Origin: Candidatus Brevefilum sp.
GTDB lineage: Bacteria > Chloroflexota > Anaerolineae > Anaerolineales > Anaerolineaceae
Direction: 5' to 3'
NCBI GenBank assembly: GCA_007135845.1
Contig: SLIC01000159.1
Coordinates: forward strand, 1-10,178
DNA length: 10,178 nt
Numbering within the stretch: position 1 is the stretch's first letter; each line of letters begins with the position of its first letter. Shown here piece after piece: positions 1 through 5,378 of the stretch. A program made the translations under genes and the position numbers. The notes under the pieces are model-generated. The model did no database searches. It saw only the letters and a program-made list of their open reading frames with translations, and was not told the DNA's origin.

Positions 1-3000
1 GGCATCGGCTTATCGACGGCCTTCATCACTTCGCGTGCCTTAGCATAGAGCTCATTGCCTGCGAGGGTTTCATTTGCTTTTTGCCCATGAGACTGAATCC
101 ACAGTCTAAGGCAGACTTCAATCGCCCGGGTGTCCTGGTCATGACGTTCATGAATACCAATTTTTTCGTTTTCAAACGCTGTAATGCCATCAGGGTCATA
201 GCCCTCATCACGCAGCCATTCACGGAGTGTTGAACGGCGGGCATAATTCTGGTTAGCTGAAAGCTCGTAAACATCGTAATCCCGTTCACCCAACCATTCT
301 TCCAGGTAAAGCAGGCGGACTTCATCGTCATCCTGGATCATTTCGGGGTCATATTCCTGTTCGCTCAGCCACGCCCACGCTTTTTCTCCGGTGATATCCC
401 AAGCACGGTCAATCATCCAGGCGCGGGCAAGTTCGGCTTCAATTTCATGTTCAGAGGCACCATCAAACACGGGTGTTACCGCTCTAAAACCAAGCCGTTC
501 AGCAGCCCAGCCAAGATGGACTTCCATCAATTGACCCAGGTTCATGCGGCCAGGAACGCTCAAAGGATTCAGGATCAAATCAATCGGTCTGCCGTTATCG
601 ATATAAGGCATATCTTCAATCGGCACAACCAGTGAGATTACGCCTTTGTTACCATGCCGGCCAGCCATTTTATCACCTTCGGTGACTTTGCGACGCTGGG
701 CAACAGAAACCCTGACCATGGTATCCACGCCAGCTTTAAGGTCGGAATTCTCTTCCCGGGTGAAAACCCTCACATCCACCACGATGCCATGCTCGCCATG
801 CGGCATCCGCAGGGAGGTATCCTTGACATCGCGTGACTTCTCGCCAAAGATTGCCCGCAGCAAGCGTTCCTCGGGCGTCAGCTCTTTTTCACCTTTGGGC
901 GTGATCTTGCCCACCAGGATTTCATTCGGCCCAACTTCTGCGCCAATGCGGATGATGCCAAATTCATCCAGATTGCGGATGGCCTCTTCACCGACATTGG
1001 GAATATCTCGGGTGATTTCCTCTGGGCCAAGCTTGGTATCACGAGCTTCGACCTCATGCTTCTCAATATGGACTGAGGTGTAACGATCTTCCTGCACCAG
1101 CTCTTCTGAGATCAAAATCGCGTCCTCAAAGTTGCCACCCTCCCAAGAGACAAAGGCCACCAGCACATTTTGTCCCAGTGCAAGCTTGCCATCTACAGAG
1201 GAAGAAGAATCGCCAATTATCTGACCTTTATGGACCCGTTGTCCTTTGATCACTGCGGGACGCTGGTCAATACAAGTGGATTGGTTTGACCGTCGGTATT
1301 TTTGCAGGGTATAGGTGCGGACGTTGCCATCCGTCTCGCGAACCTGGATTGACCGACCGGTGACAGAGATGACCTCACCATCCTCCTCAGCTACAACAAG
1401 CTGACCGGAGTCGATTGCGGAGTATGCCTCCATACCTGTGGAGATGATCGGGATTTCAGGCCGGACCAGCGGTACAGCCTGGGCTTGCATGTTTGATCCC
1501 ATCAAAGCCCGGTTGGCATCATCATGCTCAAGGAAGGGGATCAGTGCAGCACTTACACCAACAATCTGCTGAGGAGCCACATCCATATAGTCAATTTGAT
1601 CGGAGGATACGTATCGGAAACCAGAGTGGTACCGGCAAGATACCCGCCGCTCAAATTCCATATGTACATTGAGTGGTGCATTTGCCTGGGCAATCACGAA
1701 CTTATCCTCAGCGTCTGCCGAGAGGTACTCATAATAGTCCGAGACAAAGGGTGTCACCAGGATTATGTCCCGGTCCAGCTTGGACAGTTTCTTTGCCAAC
1801 GCTTCAGTAATACGCTCACCGCTGACGGCAATCACCTCATCCGTCTTGGGATCGTTAATATCTTCACGCAGCTGACGACCTACAAGATCGTCTTTGGGTT
1901 TCATTGTCTTTACCACCTTGCGGTAAGGTGTCTCGATAAAACCATACTCATTGACCGTCGAATAGGTCGCCATACGGCCAATCAAACCAATGTTTGGACC
2001 TTCTGGGGTCTCAATCGGGCAGATCCGCCCATAGTGGGTATGGTGAACGTCTCGCACATCAAAACCGGCCCGTTCTCGCCGCAGACCTCCCGGCCCCAGC
2101 GCAGACAGGGTTCGCTTATGACGTAATTCTGCCAAGGGGTTTGTCTCTTCCATGAACTGCGAGAGCTGGCTCGAGCCAAAAAATTCACGCAGTGAAGCGA
2201 CAACCGGCCGAATGTTCACCAGGCTGGTTGGAGATACCTGGTCCTGGTCACGGATGGACATACGTTCACGGATCACGCGTTCCATACGGCGCAGCCCAAC
2301 CCGCAGCTTGTTTTGAATCAACTCTCCCACCGTCTTAACCCGCCGATTGCCGAGGTGGTCGATATCATCACTGCGTTCAACACCGTTGTTGATCTGGATC
2401 ATCCGGCGCACAATCTGCACAATATCCGACTTGGTGATCGTACGATGGTTAATCGAGATGTCCTGGTCCAGCTTCTGGTTCAACTTATAACGCCCAACCC
2501 GTTCGAGGTCATAACGGCGGAAGTCGAACAACTGCTCTTCTAAAAATGCCTTGGCGTTTTCTAGCGTAGGTGGATCGCCAGGCCGTAAGCGTTTGAAGAA
2601 TTCAATCAACGCGGCTTGAGCCACGGTTTTACCGTCTTCTAAATCCCAGGCGGGTTCTTGATTGATCGAGGAAGCAATAAACATCCGGTCAGGATTGTTA
2701 TCCACATCCTTGAAAAGCTCCATCAACTCCTCATCTGATCCGGTTTTTATAGGGCTGTTCTCATCGTCTGTCAGGTCATCAACCTCGGCTAAGGCGCGTA
2801 AAAACACTGTAATCGGGGTTGTCCGCTTGCGGTTGAATTTGATAATGATGTAATCGTTCTTTCGGGTCTCAAATTCCATCCACGCGCCTCGATCAGGGAT
2901 CATCTTAGCAGTAGAGAGAGTCCGTCCGGTTGCCCGATCAATCTCACTTTCAAAATAGACCCCTGGCGAGCGGATCAACTGGTTGACAACCACACGCTCG

Positions 3001-3401
3001 GTCCCATTGATGATAAAGGTGCCTTTGGGCGTCATCTCAGGGAAGTCGCCCAGGAACAGGTCTTGTTTGATCGGTTCCGGCACTTCCTTTCCTTTAAGAA
3101 GGACTGAGACGTACAAAGGGGAGGCGTATGTCAAATCCCGTTCAAGACATTCCTCAATCGTGTTTTTCGGGTCTTCATACCAAAACTTAAGTTCCCATTC
3201 CTTCGTAACATCGTCATAGCTGGGGAAATACAGCTGCATGCCTTTGTTATAGGACTCGATCGGTGAAATTTCGCCAAATAAACCATAAAATCCTTCTCGC
3301 TTTAGTCGGTCGAAGGAATCTAGCTGTACTTGAATTAATTTGGGTAGGTCTAAACCTACGGGAATTCGTCGGTATGATTTTGTGGGCATCAATTCTGCCA
3401 T
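1..3401 (-). CDS. rpoB: DNA-directed RNA polymerase subunit beta (RpoB), 3' end outside window
   Basis: This is the beta subunit of RNA polymerase, forming one side of the active-site cleft. The frame is open from the ATG at 3401-3399 to the left edge: 1133 codons, with no stop and no frameshift seen. It opens MAELMPTKSYRRIPVGLDLP. The rifampicin-pocket segment GSSQLSQF...LSAL lies at residues 409-435 and aligns without gaps to E. coli 507-533. RERAGFDVRDVHHTHYGR and ETPEGPNIGLI follow it. GDKMAGRHGNKG carries K911 and K919, matching E. coli K1065 and K1073. After TPVFDGA (about residue 980) the usual short link to the LYDGRTGE motif is replaced by at least 145 extra residues (separate entry). 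The start is supported by AGGAGA five bases upstream. No ribosomal stalk gene (rplJ, rplL) lies upstream; the neighbour is a divergent rhomboid gene. Family identity is certain; only the C-terminus is unseen. Confidence 0.98.
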   Translation of the reverse strand, partial: MAELMPTKSYRRIPVGLDLPKLIQVQLDSFDRLKREGFYGLFGEISPIESYNKGMQLYFPSYDDVTKEWELKFWYEDPKNTIEECLERDLTYASPLYVSVLLKGKEVPEPIKQDLFLGDFPEMTPKGTFIINGTERVVVNQLIRSPGVYFESEIDRATGRTLSTAKMIPDRGAWMEFETRKNDYIIIKFNRKRTTPITVFLRALAEVDDLTDDENSPIKTGSDEELMELFKDVDNNPDRMFIASSINQEPAWDLEDGKTVAQAALIEFFKRLRPGDPPTLENAKAFLEEQLFDFRRYDLERVGRYKLNQKLDQDISINHRTITKSDIVQIVRRMIQINNGVERSDDIDHLGNRRVKTVGELIQNKLRVGLRRMERVIRERMSIRDQDQVSPTSLVNIRPVVASLREFFGSSQLSQFMEETNPLAELRHKRTLSALGPGGLRRERAGFDVRDVHHTHYGRICPIETPEGPNIGLIGRMATYSTVNEYGFIETPYRKVVKTMKPKDDLVGRQLREDINDPKTDEVIAVSGERITEALAKKLSKLDRDIILVTPFVSDYYEYLSADAEDKFVIAQANAPLNVHMEFERRVSCRYHSGFRYVSSDQIDYMDVAPQQIVGVSAALIPFLEHDDANRALMGSNMQAQAVPLVRPEIPIISTGMEAYSAIDSGQLVVAEEDGEVISVTGRSIQVRETDGNVRTYTLQKYRRSNQSTCIDQRPAVIKGQRVHKGQIIGDSSSSVDGKLALGQNVLVAFVSWEGGNFEDAILISEELVQEDRYTSVHIEKHEVEARDTKLGPEEITRDIPNVGEEAIRNLDEFGIIRIGAEVGPNEILVGKITPKGEKELTPEERLLRAIFGEKSRDVKDTSLRMPHGEHGIVVDVRVFTREENSDLKAGVDTMVRVSVAQRRKVTEGDKMAGRHGNKGVISLVVPIEDMPYIDNGRPIDLILNPLSVPGRMNLGQLMEVHLGWAAERLGFRAVTPVFDGASEHEIEAELARAWMIDRAWDITGEKAWAWLSEQEYDPEMIQDDDEVRLLYLEEWLGERDYDVYELSANQNYARRSTLREWLRDEGYDPDGITAFENEKIGIHERHDQDTRAIEVCLRLWIQSHGQKANETLAGNELYAKAREVMKAVDKPM
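3..455 (-). repeat. RpoB insert with degenerate W-L-x-x-x-x-Y-D repeats
   Basis: This lies inside rpoB, from about residue 983 to the window edge, after PVFDGASEHEIE. Most bacterial RpoB proteins reach the DGRTGE motif about 10-20 residues after PVFDGA; here more than 145 residues follow without it. Within the insert I see five related motifs: ARAWMIDRAWDI (W995), AWAWLSEQEYDPEMI (W1011), LEEWLGERDYDVYEL (W1036), LREWLRDEGYDPDGI (W1062) and the weaker LRLWIQSHGQKANET (W1101). The central ones are 25-26 residues apart. The composition is acidic and rich in W and L, which suggests a small helical repeat domain. It lacks intein splice-junction signals, so a lineage-specific RpoB insertion is the better reading. 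The E. coli insert in this part of beta lies before PVFDGA, not after it. Confidence 0.7.
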
Positions 3402-3406
3402 TTAGT

Positions 3407-3412
3407 TCTCCT
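3407..3412 (-). promoter_or_regulatory. Shine-Dalgarno site of rpoB
   Basis: The minus strand reads AGGAGA, then ACTAA, then the rpoB ATG. The spacing is ideal and fixes the rpoB start at 3401. Confidence 0.85.
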
Positions 3413-3459
3413 GGGGTTCGTATCGCCGGGATTTTTCAGAAAATATTTCCATTTAAATA

Positions 3460-3487
3460 GATAACATCGCGCAAAGCGCAAGTTATC
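3460..3487. repeat. Imperfect palindrome at the rpoB transcription start (operator-like)
   Basis: Arms GATAAC (3460-3465) and GTTATC (3482-3487) enclose a second perfect pair, GCGC (3469-3472) and GCGC (3476-3479), with an AAA centre. The element abuts the -10 box (3488-3493) of the rpoB promoter. The expected start site is about 3481, so the outer arm would not be transcribed as a whole. A protein-binding site is therefore as likely as an RNA hairpin. Its function is inferred from position only. Confidence 0.45.
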
Positions 3488-3516
3488 ATTATAGCAAATG
3501 GGTGAATATTAGTCAA
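3488..3516 (-). promoter_or_regulatory. Strong sigma-70-type promoter for rpoB
   Basis: On the minus strand, TTGACT (3516-3511) and TATAAT (3493-3488) are separated by exactly 17 bases. The -10 box is perfect and the -35 differs at one base. The predicted start near 3481 gives a leader of about 80 nt before the rpoB ATG. The strength fits a housekeeping gene that here starts its own transcription unit. Confidence 0.85.
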
Positions 3517-3577
3517 GCAAAACGCGCTTTTCGGTTGCATCAATAACGGCGTTACCCACCACAACCCTTCAATGTTT

Positions 3578-3607
3578 ATATTATCATCCATTTATGTTTT
3601 TTGTAAA
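3578..3607 (-). promoter_or_regulatory. Possible second, upstream promoter for rpoB
   Basis: The minus strand shows TTTACA (3607-3602) and TAATAT (3583-3578) with an 18-base spacer. A GATAAT variant two bases closer gives a 16-base spacer. It points the same way as the main promoter and lies about 90 bases upstream of it. The match is reasonable, but the region is A/T-rich, so chance is possible. Confidence 0.35.
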
Positions 3608-3699
3608 GACCTTAATCAGAGATAGATTCAATCAACGGATGGTCAAATTATTATCAAAACCACTCACAAGACCTCCTGGCGATGATCACATCATAACCT

Positions 3700-3736
3700 G
3701 TTTACTTCTGTGACAATTTCATTTCTCACTGTAAAC
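3700..3736. repeat. Nested dyad upstream of the rhomboid gene
   Basis: GTTTAC (3700-3705) pairs with GTAAAC (3731-3736). Inside them, GTGA (3710-3713) pairs with TCAC (3726-3729). The element lies about 80 bases before the rhomboid ATG, where an activator or repressor site could sit. Only the symmetry is seen; no regulator family is recognised. Confidence 0.35.
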
Positions 3737-3813
3737 GGGTAAAGTAAAATTAAGCACATTAAATATTCAGAAAATTGGCTCGTCAATACAATCAGCATTG
3801 GAAAGAAATCGCG

Positions 3814-4494
3814 ATGATACCCCTCCGAGACGAAATAAAATCCCATCGTTTCCCCCTAATCAACACCCTCATCATCCTCCTTAATATCATGGTTTTTGTC
3901 TATTCGTGGTTTTTGGCGCCTGAAGATATCACCAATTTAGTTAATCAATATGCCTTTATCCCCTCAAATTTCCTCTCAGCACCTACGAACTTGATCAATA
4001 TCCGCAATATGTTCACAGCCATGTTCTTGCACGCTGGCATCCTTCATCTGGGTGGAAACATGCTCTACTTATGGATCTTCGGTGACAACGTAGAGGATGT
4101 GTTAGGCCATTTACCCTACCTGTTCTTTTACCTGGTAGGCGGTATCGGGGCTACGTTGGCACATGTCTTCACCAACCCGGGATCATCAATCCCCACCGTT
4201 GGCGCCAGTGGTGCCATTGCCGCGGTACTGGGCGCCTACCTGGTGCTCTATCCCCAAAGCCGCATCCTGACCTTCATCCCAATAGGTTTTTTTCTTCTTC
4301 TCAGGATGATACCAGCCGCAGTTGTTCTGTTGGTCTGGTTCATTTTACAGCTTTTTCAAGGTGTGCTCGCCCTGGGTGGCCCCGACATCGGTGGTACCGC
4401 CTTTTGGGCACATATCGGCGGCTTTGTATTCGGAGTTATCTGCGCCTTGATATTCATGAAACCCCGCCAGGCCAGGCAGAGACGCCGTTGGTAA
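3814..4494 (+). CDS. Rhomboid-family intramembrane serine protease
   Basis: This is a 226-residue polytopic membrane protein of the rhomboid family, which cleaves transmembrane segments of substrate proteins within the bilayer. It opens MIPLRDEIKSHRFPLINT, the usual rhomboid cytoplasmic start, followed by a first hydrophobic helix (about 15-37). The motifs are complete: HAGILHLGGN (H73, H78, N82) for the oxyanion region, GASG with the nucleophile S132, and AHIGG with the catalytic base H200. The protein ends in a basic tail, KPRQARQRRRW, expected in the cytoplasm. I chose ATG 3814, preceded by GGAAAG at a spacing of 8, over an in-frame TTG at 3775 that would add 13 hydrophilic residues and has no clear ribosome-binding site. 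All catalytic residues are present, so activity is expected. The substrate cannot be inferred. It stands alone, divergent from rpoB. Confidence 0.93.
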   Translation: MIPLRDEIKSHRFPLINTLIILLNIMVFVYSWFLAPEDITNLVNQYAFIPSNFLSAPTNLINIRNMFTAMFLHAGILHLGGNMLYLWIFGDNVEDVLGHLPYLFFYLVGGIGATLAHVFTNPGSSIPTVGASGAIAAVLGAYLVLYPQSRILTFIPIGFFLLLRMIPAAVVLLVWFILQLFQGVLALGGPDIGGTAFWAHIGGFVFGVICALIFMKPRQARQRRRW

Positions 4495-4504
4495 CTTGTT
4501 ACAA

Positions 4505-4571
4505 GGTAATAGGTATTGGGTAGTAGGTATTAGGATAACAGGTATTAGGTAGTAGGTATTAGGTAGTAGGT
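4505..4571 (+). repeat. Heptamer array TAGGTAT/TAGGTAG
   Basis: About nine degenerate 7-base units, alternating TAGGTAG and TAGGTAT to make a 14-base higher-order unit, begin just after the rhomboid stop. Read on the minus strand the units are CCTAATA and CCTACTA, the same family as the array at 4674-4774. One interruption (GATAACA, 4534-4540) breaks the array. Confidence 0.85.
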
Positions 4572-4579
4572 GACCCGTC

Positions 4580-4627
4580 CTGAATTATGTTTACCGAAAA
4601 AATTAGTGTTTTCGATAATGAATTCAG
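4580..4627. repeat. Imperfect dyad between the two heptamer arrays
   Basis: CTGAATT (4580-4586) pairs with AATTCAG (4621-4627). CGAAAA (4595-4600) pairs with TTTTCG (4609-4614) across an 8-base loop, AATTAGTG. The 8 and 6 bases between the paired blocks do not match. It could be a remnant of a small mobile element or a transcript hairpin. No transposase or target duplication is visible. Confidence 0.5.
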
Positions 4628-4673
4628 AAAATGGCCAGGAGAAGCCACCCCAGCACACCACTTGCAAAATCCT

Positions 4674-4774
4674 GGTTCCTAAGCCCCTAGTCCCTAATTC
4701 CTAATCTCCTAGTTCCTAATTCCTAATCGCCTAATTCCTAGTCGCCTTATACCTAATCACCTAGTTCCTAATTC
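4674..4774 (-). repeat. Heptamer array CCTAATN/CCTAGTN, opposite in sense to the upstream array
   Basis: About 13 degenerate 7-base units of the type CCTAATT, CCTAATC and CCTAGTT are written on the plus strand. They are complementary in type to the TAGGTAN array at 4505-4571. The two arrays could base-pair imperfectly across about 100 bases if transcribed. Unit drift is too high and unit length too short for CRISPR. Confidence 0.85.
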
Positions 4775-4888
4775 TTCTCAACTATCACCCTTACTTCTAC
4801 CCGATCAAACCAACTGCTAACACACTCCCAACCAAAACCCTTCTATCAAAGTCCACACCTGTTCTACAATGGAAGCAGTAGAAAAAAG

Positions 4889-4894
4889 TATAAT
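4889..4894 (+). promoter_or_regulatory. Candidate -10 element of the CsbD-like gene
   Basis: A perfect TATAAT lies 32 bases before the start codon. The expected -35 position has only a poor match (TACAAT with an 18-base spacer). The promoter may therefore need an activator or an alternative sigma factor. Confidence 0.45.
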
Positions 4895-4926
4895 TAACTT
4901 AAATATCAAACAAAAAAGGAGTTCAA

Positions 4927-5127
4927 ATGGATTTTTCAAAAATGTTTGACGCAAAATGGAAACAACTGCGTGGTAAAGTCAAAGAACAATGGGGTGAACT
5001 GACCGAGGATGACCTGGACAAAGTCGACGGACAATTCGACCAATTGGTTGGTGTTATCCAGGAAAAATATGAACTTTCCCGTGCTAAGGCAGAAGCCGAG
5101 GTTAATGAGTTCCTGACCGGCAAATAA
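4927..5127 (+). CDS. CsbD-like (YjbJ family) small stress-associated protein
   Basis: This is a 66-residue hydrophilic, strongly charged protein of the CsbD family, whose founding members in Bacillus and E. coli (YjbJ) are abundant stress or stationary-phase proteins of unknown mechanism. The family core is complete: WKQLRGKVKEQWGELTEDD (residues 11-29), then D-K-V-D-G-x-x-D-Q-L-V-G and I-Q-E-K-Y near the middle, and a helical C-terminus. The length is normal for the family. There are no cysteines, no signal peptide and no membrane segment, so it is likely cytosolic and helical. The start is well supported by AAGGAG five bases upstream. It is probably monocistronic: repeats lie on its left and a separate promoter with riboswitch on its right. 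No convincing terminator was found after it. Confidence 0.92.
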   Translation: MDFSKMFDAKWKQLRGKVKEQWGELTEDDLDKVDGQFDQLVGVIQEKYELSRAKAEAEVNEFLTGK

Positions 5128-5184
5128 TTTCATCCTTAGTACAAAAAACCATCCTCTTTTGTGACAAACTTCGTGCTAAGTGAA

Positions 5185-5214
5185 TTGACTTACAGCTACC
5201 TTTTGTGGTAGCAT
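5185..5214 (+). promoter_or_regulatory. Promoter of the thiamine operon
   Basis: TTGACT (5185-5190) and TAGCAT (5209-5214) are separated by 18 bases. The -35 is good; the -10 matches 4 of 6. Transcription would begin near 5221, shortly before the riboswitch P1 stem, as expected for a riboswitch leader. Confidence 0.55.
5195..5212. repeat. Perfect inverted repeat in the thiamine promoter spacer
   Basis: GCTACC (5195-5200) and GGTAGC (5207-5212) flank TTTTGT. The repeat lies within the promoter spacer and overlaps the -10, where a repressor would block RNA polymerase. It could instead be a 3' hairpin of the CsbD transcript, but no U-tract follows. Confidence 0.4.
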
Positions 5215-5237
5215 ACCGTTTAATAAATAGATAAAGA

Positions 5238-5336
5238 CAGTTGAACGGGGAGCCTGGTCAAACAGGCTGAGAGGAGGACACCAGTCCTCGACCCGCAAAA
5301 CCTGATCCGGATAATGCCGGCGGAGGGAAGAAATTG
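5238..5336 (+). ncRNA. TPP riboswitch aptamer (THI element)
   Basis: This RNA domain binds thiamine pyrophosphate and controls the genes that follow. The conserved landmarks are all present. P1 is CAGTT (5238-5242) with AATTG (5332-5336), including one G-U. P2 is CGGG (5246-5249) with CCCG (5292-5295). P3 is AGCCTG with CAGGCT. The pyrimidine-binding CTGAGA is at 5267-5272. An optional P3a hairpin, GAGGAC/GTCCTC, spans 5274-5289. ACCTGATCCGGATAATGCC (5300-5318) leads into GGCGGAGGGA (5319-5328), the pyrophosphate-sensing half with P4 and P5. No core position looks damaged. Confidence 0.97.
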
Positions 5337-5345
5337 CGCACACTA

Positions 5346-5376
5346 ACACCCTCCCCGGTACAGGAAGGGTGTTTTT
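5346..5376 (+). terminator. Riboswitch-controlled intrinsic terminator that also masks the thiN ribosome-binding site
   Basis: ACACCCT (5346-5352) pairs with AGGGTGT (5366-5372), extended by CC/GG inside, and runs into TTTTT. The 3' arm contains AGGAAGG (5362-5368), the only plausible ribosome-binding site for the ATG at 5379. A competing antiterminator is visible: CGGGGAG (5246-5252, aptamer P2 side) is perfectly complementary to CTCCCCG (5351-5357). GGAGGG (5322-5327) could also pair with CCCTCC (5349-5354). TPP binding would hide either partner and release the terminator. Confidence 0.85.
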
Positions 5377-5378
5377 AT

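Larger units (their letters stand above)
3402..3813. other. Divergent intergenic region between rpoB and the rhomboid gene
   Basis: These 412 bases hold the rpoB leader, its promoter or promoters, and a dyad nearer the rhomboid gene. I see no coding region or tRNA. A plus-strand promoter for the rhomboid gene is not clear. Weak candidates are TTCAAT/TATTAT (3627-3632 and 3649-3654, spacer 16) and a lone TAAAAT at 3745-3750. Confidence 0.7.
4495..4926. other. Repeat-rich non-coding region between the rhomboid and CsbD genes
   Basis: This 432-base stretch has no convincing gene on either strand. It holds a plus-strand TAGGTAN array, a central imperfect dyad, an opposite-oriented CCTANTN array, a strongly G-poor C/A-rich stretch (about 4775-4860), and the leader of the CsbD gene. 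I see no clear terminator for the rhomboid gene. Confidence 0.75.

Noticed and set aside
3..455. Intein in RpoB
   Set aside because: There is no Cys/Ser splice start, no HNE-type C-terminal junction and no homing-endonuclease motif. The extra sequence is a helical-looking acidic repeat.
646..1083. A 145-codon plus-strand open frame inside rpoB
   Set aside because: Its Ser/Arg/Pro-rich translation is typical of an antisense shadow of a real gene; rpoB motifs occupy the same bases.
1524..2126. A 200-codon plus-strand open frame inside rpoB
   Set aside because: It is antisense to a conserved part of rpoB, has no ribosome-binding site and no family resemblance. The rpoB frame explains the sequence fully.
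3775..3813. Upstream TTG start for the rhomboid gene
   Set aside because: It would add 13 hydrophilic residues before the standard MIPLRD start, and GGAAAG precedes the ATG at 3814.
4580..4627. Terminal inverted repeat of an insertion sequence
   Set aside because: The arms match only in two short blocks, and there is no transposase fragment or target duplication. It is kept only as an imperfect dyad.
4505..4774. CRISPR array or telomere-type repeat
   Set aside because: Units are 7 bases long, degenerate and contiguous without spacers, and no cas genes are nearby. The two arrays face opposite ways.
5141..5162. Terminator of the CsbD-like gene (ACAAAA...TTTTGT)
   Set aside because: The stem is only A/T pairs plus one G-C, the loop is long, and no T-tract follows. 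It is too weak to call.
5334..5378. N-terminal extension of ThiN from a TTG at 5334
   Set aside because: This stretch is the riboswitch P1 arm and terminator hairpin; the extension does not resemble the start of any TPK.
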